A DNA stretch of 64,000 nucleotides from an uncultured Bacteroidales bacterium (GCA_905234275.1 CAJOHD010000001.1:124001-188000), one strand, 5' to 3'. Shown: positions 25,157-34,631, numbered from the stretch's first letter. The notes: generated by a model not told the origin, from the letters alone. A program made the numbers and translations.

Positions 25157-26506
25157 ATGAACAGATACGTACGCAAGTTGGCGGCGATTATCAACGTGAG
25201 GGAACATGTTGACTATGCTACCGCCGACAGTTCAATACGAAAAAATATCGCGTTTAAGGGACCTAACGTGATAATTTTGGCGTGTGCCATTGTCATCGCC
25301 TCTGTAGGCTTGAATGTCAATTCAATACCCGTCATCATCGGCGCCATGTTGATTTCACCTGTTATGGGTCCTATTTTAGGATTAGGTCTCGGACTTGGCA
25401 CTGAAGACGGCGAATTGCTGAAAGATTCGCTGAAAAACTTCGCCATCATGGTGGTTATCAGTATTTTAGCGTCATCGGTGTTTTTCTTCTTAAGTCCATT
25501 GACGTTGGAAAACCCGTCGGAGTTATTGGCTCGTACATATCCTACCATTTATGATGTGTTGATAGCGTTGTTCGGCGGTTTTGCAGGTATTCTTGAAACT
25601 TCGCGTAAGGAAAAAGGTACTGTGATTTCTGGTGTTGCTATCGCTACGGCTCTCATGCCGCCACTTTGCACGGTTGGTTACGGAATTTCGAGGCTCAACA
25701 TCGCATTCATGTTCGGCGCCTTGTATCTTTTCCTCATCAACACGATTTTCATTGCGCTCGCCACTTTCCTTGCGGTGAAATTCTTCAAATTTCCTGTTGT
25801 TAAAGAGGAGACAGAAGAAGTGGAAGGTAAACGCAAAGGTCTGTCGAAAAGTTGGTATGCTGTCATCCTTACAGTCATTATTTTACCGAGTATCTGGACG
25901 GCTGTTAATGTGGTGAAGGAGAACAACTTCAAGATTCATGCGGCGCAGCTCGTTCGTGAAAACAAGAATATGGGAAGGAGTTTTATATACGATTATAAGA
26001 CAAATTATTCGAGAAAACTCTCTACTGTCGATATTTTTGTGGCAGGCGAGATGCTTACTGACGAGGCAAAAGAAATTCTTTATAATGATGCTGAGAATTA
26101 CGGCTTCATGAGAAATCAGATTGTCATTCATGAAGATGCGACGATAGCTCGTGAAAATCTTTCCGAAACAGAGCTCATGAAGAGTTTTTATGAGCATACC
26201 GACAAGCAAATCAAGATGTTAAACGACAGTATCGTCAGGTTGAACGCTCGTCTTGAATCTTATAAGGAAAACAAGATTCCGGTTAACTCGATTGCCCAGG
26301 AGTTGTTTGCGCAGCATCCTCATATCACGAATATCAGCATCACACGCGGCTCAACTATCGATGTGCTGACATCCACAGAATCAGAGCAGATAGTGGTGTT
26401 CATCACCAGCGATGAGCCGATAAGTAAGCATCTTCACGACCAGATTGAACGCTGGCTGAAGGTGCGTATGCAGAATGAGAATGTGTTAGTTGTAGAGGCT
26501 AAATAG
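25157..26506 (+). CDS. DUF389 family membrane protein
   Basis: 449 residues from the ATG at 25157; an upstream in-frame start at 25118 would overlap the previous gene and adds no conserved sequence. Residues about 30-220 hold the DUF389 helices (VNSIPVIIGAMLISPVMGPI is the family signature, then VISGVAIATALMPPLCTVGYG). A cytoplasmic or periplasmic C-terminal half of about 220 residues follows a last helix (WYAVILTVIILPSIWTAVNV), with a coiled-coil-like segment (TDKQIKMLNDSIVRLNARLE). The function is not established. Its last 21 nt overlap the convergent exchanger gene. Confidence 0.85.
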   Translation: MNRYVRKLAAIINVREHVDYATADSSIRKNIAFKGPNVIILACAIVIASVGLNVNSIPVIIGAMLISPVMGPILGLGLGLGTEDGELLKDSLKNFAIMVVISILASSVFFFLSPLTLENPSELLARTYPTIYDVLIALFGGFAGILETSRKEKGTVISGVAIATALMPPLCTVGYGISRLNIAFMFGALYLFLINTIFIALATFLAVKFFKFPVVKEETEEVEGKRKGLSKSWYAVILTVIILPSIWTAVNVVKENNFKIHAAQLVRENKNMGRSFIYDYKTNYSRKLSTVDIFVAGEMLTDEAKEILYNDAENYGFMRNQIVIHEDATIARENLSETELMKSFYEHTDKQIKMLNDSIVRLNARLESYKENKIPVNSIAQELFAQHPHITNISITRGSTIDVLTSTESEQIVVFITSDEPISKHLHDQIERWLKVRMQNENVLVVEAK

Positions 26507-27457
26507 CATAAACGCTACGTAGCCGAGGGTGAGGATTAATCCCTCGAAACGTGAGATTTTCCTGCCTTTCCCGGTGAATACCGTCGTCAGCATGATGGCG
26601 TTGGCGGCAAATAATATCAGCAGGTGCTGATTCATCTTCGTGTCGAACGGCAGAGGCGTTATCAAAGCGCTCACGCCGAGTACCATAAAGATATTCATGA
26701 TGTTGGAACCCAACACATTGCCGATGGCGATGGCGGAGTTTTTTTTCAACGCCGCCACTATCGAAGTGATGAGTTCGGGTAGGGAAGTGGCGGTTGCGAC
26801 AACTGTGAGACCTACGGTACTTTCGCTCATGCCCCAGCTTAAAGCAAGTTTCTGAGCGTTGTTTGAAACGAGTTCGCCGCCGATGTAGAGCCCGATAATT
26901 CCGAGAACAAGCTGGAAAATGGTCTTGCTCCAAGATGAATCTTTAGAGTACTCCGAGTCCTCTGAGTGCTCCGAGAACTCTAATTGGTCCGAGTTCTTCT
27001 TAAAAGTCAGCCAAAGATATCCCGCTCCCATCAAAAGCAGCACCAATCCTTCAATCCAGTCGATAGTTCCAGAAGTTCTCGTAAAGTAATCATTCGCCAT
27101 CAGCGTGATTGCCAATGTCGCGATGAACCCCGCCGGGATGTCTCTTCTTATCGAAACCCTGCTCACATCAATAGGGTAAATCATCGAGCTTACTCCCAAA
27201 ATGAGCAGGATATTCATCGTATTGCTTCCAATGATATTTCCAATCGCCAGTCCCGGACTCCCTTTGATGCACGAAAACACGTTAACAATCATCTCCGGCA
27301 GCGACGTACCAAACGCCACAATGGTCAAGCCAATAATCAGCGGCGACATATTAGCTCTCACACCGACACTCGTCGCCCCGTTCACGAGCCAATTGGCCCC
27401 TAAAATCAGCGCGCCGAAGCCCACAATAAGCAGAAATAATGGAAGTAATGCGGTCAT
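26486..27457 (-). CDS. Calcium/sodium antiporter, CaCA superfamily (YrbG-like)
   Basis: 323 residues, about ten membrane helices arranged as two inverted halves. Both halves carry the alpha-repeat: GLTIVAFGTSLPEMIVNV with IGNIIGSNTMNILLILG, and GLTVVATATSLPELITSI with IGNVLGSNIMNIFMVLG. The acidic and Asn residues of these repeats bind the cation. A charged cytoplasmic loop with repeated Ser-Glu (EFSEHSEDSEYSKDSSW) joins the halves. Direction and ion preference cannot be proven from sequence. It converges on and overlaps the DUF389 gene by 21 nt. Confidence 0.92.
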   Translation of the reverse strand: MTALLPLFLLIVGFGALILGANWLVNGATSVGVRANMSPLIIGLTIVAFGTSLPEMIVNVFSCIKGSPGLAIGNIIGSNTMNILLILGVSSMIYPIDVSRVSIRRDIPAGFIATLAITLMANDYFTRTSGTIDWIEGLVLLLMGAGYLWLTFKKNSDQLEFSEHSEDSEYSKDSSWSKTIFQLVLGIIGLYIGGELVSNNAQKLALSWGMSESTVGLTVVATATSLPELITSIVAALKKNSAIAIGNVLGSNIMNIFMVLGVSALITPLPFDTKMNQHLLILFAANAIMLTTVFTGKGRKISRFEGLILTLGYVAFMLFSLYN

Positions 27458-27469
27458 AATAGCGGTTTG

Positions 27470-27506
27470 AAAAATAAAGGAGAACCTGATTGGGATTCTC
27501 CTTTAT
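27470..27506 (-). terminator. Intrinsic terminator after the threonine dehydrogenase gene
   Basis: On the minus strand AAAGGAGAA, a loop and TTCTCCTTT are followed by ATTTTTC. It lies 18 nt after the stop of the gene at 27524. Confidence 0.75.
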
Positions 27507-27523
27507 CTCAGTAATTGTTGATA

Positions 27524-28471
27524 CTACAGAAGCTTCTTCTTCAGCGTGTCAATCATATCCACTGTCATCTTGTCGAGGTCGTACTTCGGACTCCAGCCCC
27601 ACTCAGCGCGAGCGCAGCTGTCATCCATCTTGTTCGGCCAGCTGTCGGCGATAGCCTGACGGATCGGGTCGAATTTGTACTCCATCTCGAACTTCGGATA
27701 GTACTTCTTGATGGCGTTGTAGATGATCTCAGGGTCGAAGCTCATTGCTGTGACGTTGAATGAGTTACGGTGCACGAGCTTCTTAGGATCTGCCTCCATG
27801 ATATCAACCATCGCATCCAATGCGTCTGGCATGTACATCATATCCATGTATGTGCCTTTGCTGATTGGGCAGTAGAACTTCTCACCCTTCACTGCTGCGT
27901 AGTAAATCTCGACAGCGTAGTCGGTGGTGCCGCCGCCAGGCAATGTGAGGTTCGAAATCAAACCTGGGAAACGCACTGAACGTGTGTCAACGCCGAAACG
28001 TGTAAAGTAGTAGTCGCTCAAAAGCTCACCTGTCACTTTGGTCACGCCGTAGATGGTGTTAGGACGCTGGATGGTGTCCTGCGGTGTGTTGTCGTGTGGT
28101 GTGCTTGCACCGAAAGCGCCGATTGACGACGGGGTGAACACTGCGCAGTTAAACACGCGGGCCACCTCGAGGCAGTTCACCAACGAGCCGATACCTACGT
28201 TCCAACCCAGCATCGGGTTCTTCTCTGCTGTCGCTGAGAGGATGGCCGCGAGGTTGTAGATGGTGTCGATGTTGTATTTCTTTACCACTTCGACGATCTG
28301 CATCATCTGTGTCGAGTCGATGCGCTCAAACGGACCGTTCTCGACGATTTCACCTGTCAAAGGGCGAAGGTCCGATGCCACAACATTCTGGTTGCCGTAC
28401 GTAGCACGGAGCTTCTTCACTAATTCTGTTCCGATCTGACCGCCGGAACCAACGATTAATATCTTTTTCAT
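27524..28471 (-). CDS. L-threonine 3-dehydrogenase, SDR (epimerase-like) type
   Basis: 315 residues of the extended SDR family. NAD-binding loop VGSGGQIGTELVKKL at the N-terminus, catalytic Tyr-Lys in IYGVTKVTGELL, and the SSIGAF Ser. The closest family I recognise is the GalE-like L-threonine dehydrogenase, which oxidises threonine to 2-amino-3-oxobutyrate. The gene upstream on the same strand is kbl, which cleaves that product, so the pair forms the two-step threonine-to-glycine route. A generic NAD-dependent epimerase remains possible but is less likely in this context. A repeat element separates it from kbl. Confidence 0.85.
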   Translation of the reverse strand: MKKILIVGSGGQIGTELVKKLRATYGNQNVVASDLRPLTGEIVENGPFERIDSTQMMQIVEVVKKYNIDTIYNLAAILSATAEKNPMLGWNVGIGSLVNCLEVARVFNCAVFTPSSIGAFGASTPHDNTPQDTIQRPNTIYGVTKVTGELLSDYYFTRFGVDTRSVRFPGLISNLTLPGGGTTDYAVEIYYAAVKGEKFYCPISKGTYMDMMYMPDALDAMVDIMEADPKKLVHRNSFNVTAMSFDPEIIYNAIKKYYPKFEMEYKFDPIRQAIADSWPNKMDDSCARAEWGWSPKYDLDKMTVDMIDTLKKKLL

Positions 28472-28488
28472 TGTTGTTCATTGTTGTC

Positions 28489-28580
28489 GTCATTTCGAGT
28501 GAAGCGAAGCGAAATCGAGAAATCTCCGACATTTGAATGCTGCGAAACATTTGTTTGGTGGAGATTTCGGTCGAAATGAC
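28489..28580. repeat. Dispersed palindromic repeat family 1, complete intergenic copy
   Basis: Left arm GTCATTTCGAGTGAAGCG...AGAAATCTC and right arm GAGATTTC...TCGAAATGAC around a spacer of about 30 nt, 92 nt in all. It lies between kbl and the threonine dehydrogenase gene, where an RNA hairpin could lower read-through or protect an mRNA end. Confidence 0.85.
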
Positions 28581-28591
28581 GTGGTTGATTG

Positions 28592-29779
28592 TTACTTAAT
28601 AACTCCAAGTTCTTTTCCAATCTTCACGAATGCGTTGATGCACTTGTCGAGGTGCTCTTTCTCGTGTGCTGCAGAGATCTGCACGCGGATACGGGCCTGG
28701 CCTTTAGGAACGACAGGGTAGTAGAAGCCTGTCACGAAGATGCCTTCATCCTGCATCTTGGCGGCAAACTTCTGTGAGAGAGGAGCGTCGTAGAGCATCA
28801 CGGCGCAGATGGCTGACTCTGACGGTTTGCAGTCGAAGCCCTTGGCGAGCATCTGTTTGATGAAGTAGTCGGTGTTCGCGTGAAGCTTGTCCTGGAGCTC
28901 GTTGGTCTCTGCCATCATCTCGAACATACGGATACCAGCTGCCACGAGGCCCGGTGCCATTGAGTTGGAGAAGAGGTACGGACGTGAGCGCTGACGCAGC
29001 ATGTCGATGATTTCCTTACGACCTGTTGTGAAGCCGCCCATAGCGCCGCCGAATGCCTTGCCGAGTGTTCCTGTGAGGATCTCGATCTTGCCACGGAGGT
29101 TGTAACGCTCTGTGACGCCGCGGCCTGTCTTGCCGACCACGCCTGCTGAGTGACTCTCGTCGACCATCACCATGGCGTTGTATTTCTGTGCGAGTTCGTA
29201 GATCTTGTCGAGAGGGCAGACGTTGCCGTCCATCGAGAACACGCCGTCGGTGACGATGAGACGGAAGCGGCATTTCTGTGCGTCCTGGAGCTGTTTCTCG
29301 AGGTCAGCCATGTCGGCGTTGGCATAGCGGAAACGCTGTGCCTTGCAGAGACGCACGCCGTCGATGATAGAAGCGTGGTTCAAAGCGTCGCTGATGATGG
29401 CGTCCTGCTCGTTGAGCAATGGCTCGAACACGCCGCCGTTGGCGTCGAAGCAAGCCGCATATAATATGGTGTCTTCAGTACCGAAGAACTCAGCGATTTT
29501 CTGCTCGAGTTTCTTGTGCAGGTCCTGGCAGCCGCAGATGAAACGGACTGATGCCATTCCGAAACCGCGCTCGTCCATACCTTTCTTTGCTGCTGCGATA
29601 AGCTCCGGATTGTTACCAAGTCCGAGGTAGTTGTTTGCGCAGAAGTTCAAGCATTTCTTGCCTTTTACCAAGATTTCAGCACCCTGAGGGCTTTCAATGA
29701 TACGTTCATTCTTATAGAGGCCATCGGCTTCAATCTGAGCCAATTCCTTCTTCAGATACTCTTGAAAGTTTGTATACAT
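28592..29779 (-). CDS. kbl: Glycine C-acetyltransferase (2-amino-3-ketobutyrate CoA ligase)
   Basis: 395 residues, PLP enzyme of the alpha-oxoamine synthase family, cleaving 2-amino-3-oxobutyrate with CoA to glycine and acetyl-CoA. Motifs: NNYLGLGNNPE, SVRFICGCQDLHKKLEQ, the VMVDESHSAGVVGKTGRG segment with the PLP-binding Asp-His, and the Schiff-base lysine in LTGTLGKAFGGAMGG. Serine palmitoyltransferase and 7-keto-8-aminopelargonate synthase are related folds, but SVRFICG and the neighbouring threonine dehydrogenase favour kbl. Confidence 0.93.
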   Translation of the reverse strand: MYTNFQEYLKKELAQIEADGLYKNERIIESPQGAEILVKGKKCLNFCANNYLGLGNNPELIAAAKKGMDERGFGMASVRFICGCQDLHKKLEQKIAEFFGTEDTILYAACFDANGGVFEPLLNEQDAIISDALNHASIIDGVRLCKAQRFRYANADMADLEKQLQDAQKCRFRLIVTDGVFSMDGNVCPLDKIYELAQKYNAMVMVDESHSAGVVGKTGRGVTERYNLRGKIEILTGTLGKAFGGAMGGFTTGRKEIIDMLRQRSRPYLFSNSMAPGLVAAGIRMFEMMAETNELQDKLHANTDYFIKQMLAKGFDCKPSESAICAVMLYDAPLSQKFAAKMQDEGIFVTGFYYPVVPKGQARIRVQISAAHEKEHLDKCINAFVKIGKELGVIK

Positions 29780-29810
29780 ATGATGTAATTTTAAGATTTT
29801 TCTTTGGCTG

Positions 29811-29818
29811 CAAAATTA
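29811..29818 (-). promoter_or_regulatory. Promoter box of kbl
   Basis: TAATTTTG on the minus strand, about 32 nt before the kbl ATG at 29779. Confidence 0.55.
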
Positions 29819-29898
29819 CAAAAAGTGTTGGAAAATTGTACTGTAAAATTCAAATTTATTAATAAAAATTAATAATGCCGTAATTCTAAATAAATTCG

Positions 29899-29906
29899 TA
29901 ACTTTG
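29899..29906 (+). promoter_or_regulatory. Promoter box of cysS
   Basis: TAACTTTG, 16 nt before the ATG at 29923. Confidence 0.6.
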
Positions 29907-29922
29907 CAAAAATTTTGATATC

Positions 29923-31410
29923 ATGGACGCATTATATATCTACAACAGCTTGGCTCGCATGAAGCAGCCTTTCAAACCGATTCACGAAGGTCACGTCGGA
30001 ATGTACGTCTGCGGCCCGACCGTCTATGGCGACGCTCACCTCGGCCACGCCCGCCCGGCAATAACCTTCGACCTCGTGTTCCGTTACCTGAAACATCTCG
30101 GCTATAAGGTGCGTTACGTGCGCAACATCACCGATGTGGGTCACCTCGAGCACGATGCCGACGAAGGCGAAGACAAAATCGCAAAGAAAGCCCGTCTGGA
30201 AGACCTCGAGCCGATGGAAGTCGCTCAGTATTACACTGTTAGATATCATCAAGCGATGGATAAGCTTAACGTTTTGCGTCCTTCTATCGAGCCGCATGCA
30301 TCGGGTCATATCATTGAACAGATTGCTATGATTCAGAAGATTCTTGACGCAGGTTTTGCTTATATCGAGAACGGCTCGGTTTATTTCGACATCAAGAAAT
30401 ACAACGAGAAATATCATTATGGCATCCTTTCGGGACGTAACATCGAGGAGATGATCAACAACACCCGTGAGCTTGCCGGACAGAGCGAGAAACATAACCC
30501 TATCGACTTCGCTTTGTGGAAGAAGGCAGAGCCGAAGCACATCATGCGCTGGCCTTCACCGTGGAGCGACGGCTTCCCGGGATGGCACATGGAATGCTCC
30601 GCCATGGGCTGCAAATATCTCGGCGAGGAGTTCGATATTCACGGCGGCGGTCTCGACCTGCAGTTCCCGCACCATGAGTCGGAAATCGCACAGTCGATGG
30701 CGGCAAACGGCAAGGCGCCGGTGCGCTATTGGATGCACAACAACATGATTACCATCGCCGGACAAAAAATGGGTAAGTCGTTGGGCAACTTCATCACTCT
30801 CGATGAGTTCTTCAAGGGTAGCCATATCAACGCGAAAGGGGAGGAGATGCTCGCACAACCTTACAGCCCGATGACGATTCGTTTCTTCATCCTTCAGGCT
30901 CAGTATCGCAGCACCGTCGATTTCTCTAACGAGGCTCTTCAGGCTGCTGAAAAGGGTTACAAACGCTTGATGGAAGCTGCAGGTCTCATCGATGGTCTCA
31001 CAGCAACAGAAGGAGTCGAAGACCTTGGCGTGCAGAAGATTATGGATGCCTGCTACGATGCCATGAACGACGACTTCAACAGCCCGATTGTGATTGCGAA
31101 CCTGTTTGAGGCAGTGCGCATCATCAACTCAGTGAAAGACGGTCATTCAAAGATTAATCCTGCTGAGTTGGCACTTTTGAAGAAGCTGTTCGACGTCTTC
31201 GTTTTCGAGATCCTCGGTCTCGTCAACAATGAAATGGGTTCCGACGACAACGGCATCGTTGATGGCCTGATGGACACCATCATCGACATCCGCAAGGAAG
31301 CCCGTGCCAAGAAAGACTGGGCAACATCTGACCTCATCCGTGACAAACTTGCTGCTTTGGATATCGTTCTCAAAGATGGCAAGGACGGCACAACCTGGTC
31401 GAAGAAATAG
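29923..31410 (+). CDS. cysS: Cysteinyl-tRNA synthetase
   Basis: 495 residues. Class I synthetase. HIGH-type motif DAHLGHARP near residue 39, zinc ligand Cys in [20 protein letters not shown] and FPHHESE zinc-site region, and KMSKS-type motif QKMGKSLGN near 282. The C-terminal DALR-like helical part is complete. It is the last normal gene before the word-like repeats at 31408. Confidence 0.97.
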   Translation: MDALYIYNSLARMKQPFKPIHEGHVGMYVCGPTVYGDAHLGHARPAITFDLVFRYLKHLGYKVRYVRNITDVGHLEHDADEGEDKIAKKARLEDLEPMEVAQYYTVRYHQAMDKLNVLRPSIEPHASGHIIEQIAMIQKILDAGFAYIENGSVYFDIKKYNEKYHYGILSGRNIEEMINNTRELAGQSEKHNPIDFALWKKAEPKHIMRWPSPWSDGFPGWHMECSAMGCKYLGEEFDIHGGGLDLQFPHHESEIAQSMAANGKAPVRYWMHNNMITIAGQKMGKSLGNFITLDEFFKGSHINAKGEEMLAQPYSPMTIRFFILQAQYRSTVDFSNEALQAAEKGYKRLMEAAGLIDGLTATEGVEDLGVQKIMDACYDAMNDDFNSPIVIANLFEAVRIINSVKDGHSKINPAELALLKKLFDVFVFEILGLVNNEMGSDDNGIVDGLMDTIIDIRKEARAKKDWATSDLIRDKLAALDIVLKDGKDGTTWSKK

Positions 31411-31494
31411 TCTTTAGTTGTTAGACGTTAGTCTTTAGTATTGGCTAACGTCTAACTTCTAAAGACTAAGGACTAAAAACTAAAGACTAAAAGT
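31408..31494. repeat. Word-like inverted repeats upstream of the four-helix-bundle gene
   Basis: Built of variants of AGTCTTTAG and its complement CTAAAGACT, with GACGTTAG and CTAACGTC in the middle. It begins at the cysS stop codon (TAG is part of the first word) and ends 2 nt before the next ATG. Long imperfect hairpins are possible. Confidence 0.7.
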
Positions 31495-31863
31495 ATGAAA
31501 TCAAGTGATTACAAACAACTTATAGTATGGCACAAATCAATGGATTTGGTCGTTGAGGTCTATTCTCTTGTAAAATTATTGCCCAAAGAAGAATTATATG
31601 CTTTATCTGATCAGATGAGAAGGGCTGTGGTTTCTATTCCGTCAAATATTTCTGAAGGATTAGGAAGAAATTCAGATAAAGAATTTGTTCAATTTTTATC
31701 AGTATCGAGAGGCTCGTTGTGGGAACTTGCAACTCAAATTGAAGTTTGTGAAAGGTTAAATTATATTGATAATTCAAAAACTACAAAAACCAAAAATCTA
31801 ATAACTGAAATAAGTAAAATGATTAATTCATTAGCTAATTCATTACATAAAATTAGACGTTAG
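31495..31863 (+). CDS. Four-helix-bundle protein (S23/IVS-encoded type, TIGR02436)
   Basis: 122 residues. The start (YKQLIVWHKSMDLVVEVYSL), the centre (LSDQMRRAVVSIPSNISEGLGR) and SVSRGSLWELATQIEVCERL are the standard signature of the small four-helix-bundle family, related to proteins encoded in 23S rRNA intervening sequences and to the Avd accessory protein of diversity-generating retroelements. No reverse transcriptase or variable repeat is near. The gene is visibly more AT-rich than cysS and tsf and is flanked on both sides by the same words, which suggests insertion as a cassette; its last codons (AGA CGT TAG) are themselves part of the downstream word repeat. Confidence 0.85.
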   Translation: MKSSDYKQLIVWHKSMDLVVEVYSLVKLLPKEELYALSDQMRRAVVSIPSNISEGLGRNSDKEFVQFLSVSRGSLWELATQIEVCERLNYIDNSKTTKTKNLITEISKMINSLANSLHKIRR

Positions 31864-31920
31864 TCTAATAAAAAACTAACGTCTAATAACTAAAGTCTAA
31901 AGACTAACGACTAAAGACTA
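31855..31920. repeat. Word-like inverted repeats downstream of the four-helix-bundle gene
   Basis: TTAGACGTTAGTCT, then CTAACGTCTAA, then variants of ACTAAAGTCTAAAGACTAA up to the tsf stop codon. It uses the same vocabulary as 31408-31494. Confidence 0.7.
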
Positions 31921-32913
31921 ACCCAGTTGTACGCGTTTGAATGCCACAACTGTAGCTTCCTTGTCAGCCTTCTGGATGAACTGGCGCACTGTCATGCTGC
32001 CGTCGAGCAATGAAGCCTGGTCGAGGAGGCAGTTCTCTTTGAAGAACTTGTTGACGCGGCCGTTAGCGATGTTCATCACCATCTGCTCCTTGAGGTTTGC
32101 AAGGGTGTCAGCTGTGACTTTCTCGCGAATCTCGCGTGCCTGCTGTGCCTGAGCCTCTGTGATCCAACCCTTAGCCATATTTGAGTTGATGTGATCTTCA
32201 CTGTCAACGTGAGCTGGGTTGATACCTGCTTTCTTCAAAGCGACGTCGACTGCCTTAGCTGCCTGTTCCTGTTTTGTCTTCTCGATAGCGACGGCCATCT
32301 CACGGTCTTTTGTCTCCTGTGGGACGTCGTTTTCGTCGATAGCGATAGGTGACATGGCTGCTGCGTGCATTGCCACTTCGTGAGATGTCTCTTCAATACC
32401 GTTGAATGACTTGTTGAAACCAACGAGTGTTGCGAGGCGGTTGCCCTGGTGGTTGTAGTTGGCTACGTAAGGAGCTTCAACCACTTCGAGGTGTTTGAGT
32501 TCGACTTTTTCGCCTGTCTTGGCTGTGAGGTCAGTGACGAGGTCAGTGACTGTGCGGCCGTTGATGGCGAAAGCCTTGAGAGCGTCGAGGTTCTTGATCT
32601 TGTTGTCGATAGCTGCCTGGAGGAATCCCTTGGCTGCTCCGACGAAGTCGGCGTTAGAACCTACGAAGTCTGTCTCGCAGTTCAGCATGATGACAGCACC
32701 GTATGTGTGGTCGGCTGTTGTTGCTGAGATGACAGCGCCTTCAGCGGCTTCACGGTCAGCGCGCTTTTCAGCGATCTTCTGGCCTTTCTTGCGGAGGTAG
32801 TCGATAGCTGCTTCTTTGTCGCCGTTGCATTCAACGAGGGCTTTCTTGCAGTCCATCATACCTGCGCCTGTCATTTGTCTGAGTTCATTGACTTGAGCTG
32901 CAGTAATATTCAT
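31918..32913 (-). CDS. tsf: Translation elongation factor Ts
   Basis: 331 residues. GDP/GTP exchange factor for EF-Tu. N-terminal UBA-like domain (AAQVNELRQMTGAGMMDCKKAL, with the TGAGMMDCKKAL signature), then ENDVPQETKDREMAVAIEKT and the dimerisation/core domain. Length is at the upper end, as usual in Bacteroidota. It is the last gene of rplM-rpsI-rpsB-tsf, 23 nt after rpsB; its stop abuts the word repeats. Confidence 0.97.
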   Translation of the reverse strand: MNITAAQVNELRQMTGAGMMDCKKALVECNGDKEAAIDYLRKKGQKIAEKRADREAAEGAVISATTADHTYGAVIMLNCETDFVGSNADFVGAAKGFLQAAIDNKIKNLDALKAFAINGRTVTDLVTDLTAKTGEKVELKHLEVVEAPYVANYNHQGNRLATLVGFNKSFNGIEETSHEVAMHAAAMSPIAIDENDVPQETKDREMAVAIEKTKQEQAAKAVDVALKKAGINPAHVDSEDHINSNMAKGWITEAQAQQAREIREKVTADTLANLKEQMVMNIANGRVNKFFKENCLLDQASLLDGSMTVRQFIQKADKEATVVAFKRVQLG

Positions 32914-32936
32914 TGTCTTACCTTTCTTTTATTAAA

Positions 32937-33770
32937 TTAGTTTTTCTTTGCAACGGTCTTACGAGGACGGCGAGGGCGTTTTGTCTCCTCTTCCTTTTCT
33001 TTCTCTTCCTCTTCAACTGTTTCGTTCTCGTTCATTTCCTCTTCACCTTCGGCTTCTGCCATGTCGGCGTCCTTCATGGTGTTCTTGCGCTCGTTGAGGC
33101 CTTCTTCGATAGCTTCAACCATCTTGCTCACGATGAGGGCAATTGACTTCGAAGCGTCGTCGTTTGCCGGGATAGGGAAGTCGATGAGGTTAGGATTTGA
33201 GTTGGTGTCGACGATGGCGTAAGTAGGGATGTTAAGCTTTCTTGCTTCTGCCACTGCGATATGTTCCTTGATGACGTCAACGACGAACACTGCGCTTGGA
33301 AGGCGGTTCAGGTCGGCGATTGAACCAAGGTTCTTCTGGAGTTTCTCACGCTCACGCTCGATCTGGAGACGCTCACGCTTTGAAAGGTTATTGTACTGGC
33401 TGCTGGCGATGAGCTTGTCGAGGCTGACCATCTTACGCACTGCCTTGCGGATTGTGGTGAAGTTGGTGAGCATGCCACCAGGCCAACGCTCTGTCACGTA
33501 TGGCATGTTGACTTTCTGAACGAGTTCTGCGACGATGTCTTTCGCCTGTTTCTTTGTAGCTACGAAAAGGACTTTCTTTCCTGAACGAGCTAACTGACGA
33601 AGAGCGTTTGCTGCTTCATCGATCTTGGCCTGTGTCTTGTACAAGTCAATAATATGGATACCGTTACGCTCCATGAAGATGTACGGTGCCATGTTCGGGT
33701 TCCATTTTCTTCTGAGGTGACCGAAGTGACAACCTGCATCTAATAATTCTTCGAATGTTACTTGTGTCAT
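32937..33770 (-). CDS. rpsB: 30S ribosomal protein S2 with charged C-terminal tail
   Basis: 277 residues from the ATG at 33770 (MTQVTFEELLDAGCHFGHL); a longer frame to 33824 overlaps rpsI. Motifs: GCHFGHLRRKWNPNM, ATKKQAKDIV, RWPGGMLTNF and DTNSNPNLIDFPIPANDDA. The last 50 or so residues are a highly charged Glu-rich stretch ending in a basic tip (RPRRPRKTVAKKN). It is similar in kind to the tail on trigger factor in this window. Confidence 0.97.
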   Translation of the reverse strand: MTQVTFEELLDAGCHFGHLRRKWNPNMAPYIFMERNGIHIIDLYKTQAKIDEAANALRQLARSGKKVLFVATKKQAKDIVAELVQKVNMPYVTERWPGGMLTNFTTIRKAVRKMVSLDKLIASSQYNNLSKRERLQIEREREKLQKNLGSIADLNRLPSAVFVVDVIKEHIAVAEARKLNIPTYAIVDTNSNPNLIDFPIPANDDASKSIALIVSKMVEAIEEGLNERKNTMKDADMAEAEGEEEMNENETVEEEEKEKEEETKRPRRPRKTVAKKN

Positions 33771-33789
33771 GATGTTTCCTTTTAATAGA

Positions 33790-34176
33790 CTAACGTTTGC
33801 TGAATTGGAATTTCTTACGTGCACCTGGCTGACCCGGCTTCTTACGTTCGACCATACGTGGGTCGCGGCGCATCAAACCTTTAGCCTTAAGGATAGGACG
33901 ATATTCAGCGTTGATTTCGCACAATGCGCGGCTGATAGCGAGACGGAGAGCTTCTGCCTGACCGTTGATACCACCGCCATCGAGGTTCACCTTGATGTCA
34001 TATTTACCCAAGTTCTCTGTGAGCATCAATGGCTGTTCAACCACATAATGCAGGATGCTTGTTGGGAAATACTCCTTGTAGTCACGTTTGTTAACCGTAA
34101 TTTTGCCTTCGCCAGCTTTCATGTAAATACGTGCGACGGCTGTCTTTCTTCTACCTAACGCGTTGATTACTTCCAT
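33790..34176 (-). CDS. rpsI: 30S ribosomal protein S9
   Basis: 128 residues. NALGRRKTAVARIYMKAGEG at the N-terminus, GGGINGQAEALRLAISRAL, and the basic C-terminal tail PGARKKFQFSKR whose final Lys-Arg contacts the P-site tRNA. It follows rplM by 5 nt. Confidence 0.98.
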   Translation of the reverse strand: MEVINALGRRKTAVARIYMKAGEGKITVNKRDYKEYFPTSILHYVVEQPLMLTENLGKYDIKVNLDGGGINGQAEALRLAISRALCEINAEYRPILKAKGLMRRDPRMVERKKPGQPGARKKFQFSKR

Positions 34177-34181
34177 GATAC

Positions 34182-34631
34182 TTATTTCTTAATTGTTAAT
34201 ACTTGTGGTTGTTGGGCCTCATGCGGGTGATTAGGTCCTTCATAAACGTAAAGATTACGGAAGATGGCACTGCCAAGGCGTGTCTTAGGTAACATGCCCT
34301 TAACCGCGTGTTCGATGACGAAGATAGGCTTCTTGTTCAGAAGATCCTTCACGGTTTTAACGCGCTGACCACCAGGGAAACCTGTGTAGTGTACGTAAAC
34401 CTTCTTGTCCATTTTGCTGCCGGTGAGGATAACTTTCTCGGCATTGATTACGATGACATTATCGCCACAATCACTGTGGGGAGTATAGCATGCCTTCCTC
34501 TTTCCTCTTAAAACCTGGGCGATTTCTGAAGCCATACGGCCGAGAACCTGACCCTCAGCGTCGACGACATACCATTTTTTGTTGGCATGCTCCTTGTTGA
34601 CGCTAACTGTTTTGTAACTTAATGTATCCAT
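34182..34631 (-). CDS. rplM: 50S ribosomal protein L13
   Basis: 149 residues. KKWYVVDAEGQVLGRMASEI at the N-terminus, DNVIVINAEKVILTGSKMDKK and KGMLPKTRLG. First gene of the four-gene translation operon; it has a leader of about 60 nt. Confidence 0.98.
   Translation of the reverse strand: MDTLSYKTVSVNKEHANKKWYVVDAEGQVLGRMASEIAQVLRGKRKACYTPHSDCGDNVIVINAEKVILTGSKMDKKVYVHYTGFPGGQRVKTVKDLLNKKPIFVIEHAVKGMLPKTRLGSAIFRNLYVYEGPNHPHEAQQPQVLTIKK

Noticed and set aside
31495..31863. Diversity-generating retroelement accessory gene (Avd)
   Set aside because: The family is related, but no reverse transcriptase, template or variable repeat exists in the window.
31408..31920. Possible CRISPR array from repeated words
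   Set aside because: Words are 8-12 nt, vary, have no uniform spacers and no cas genes are near.
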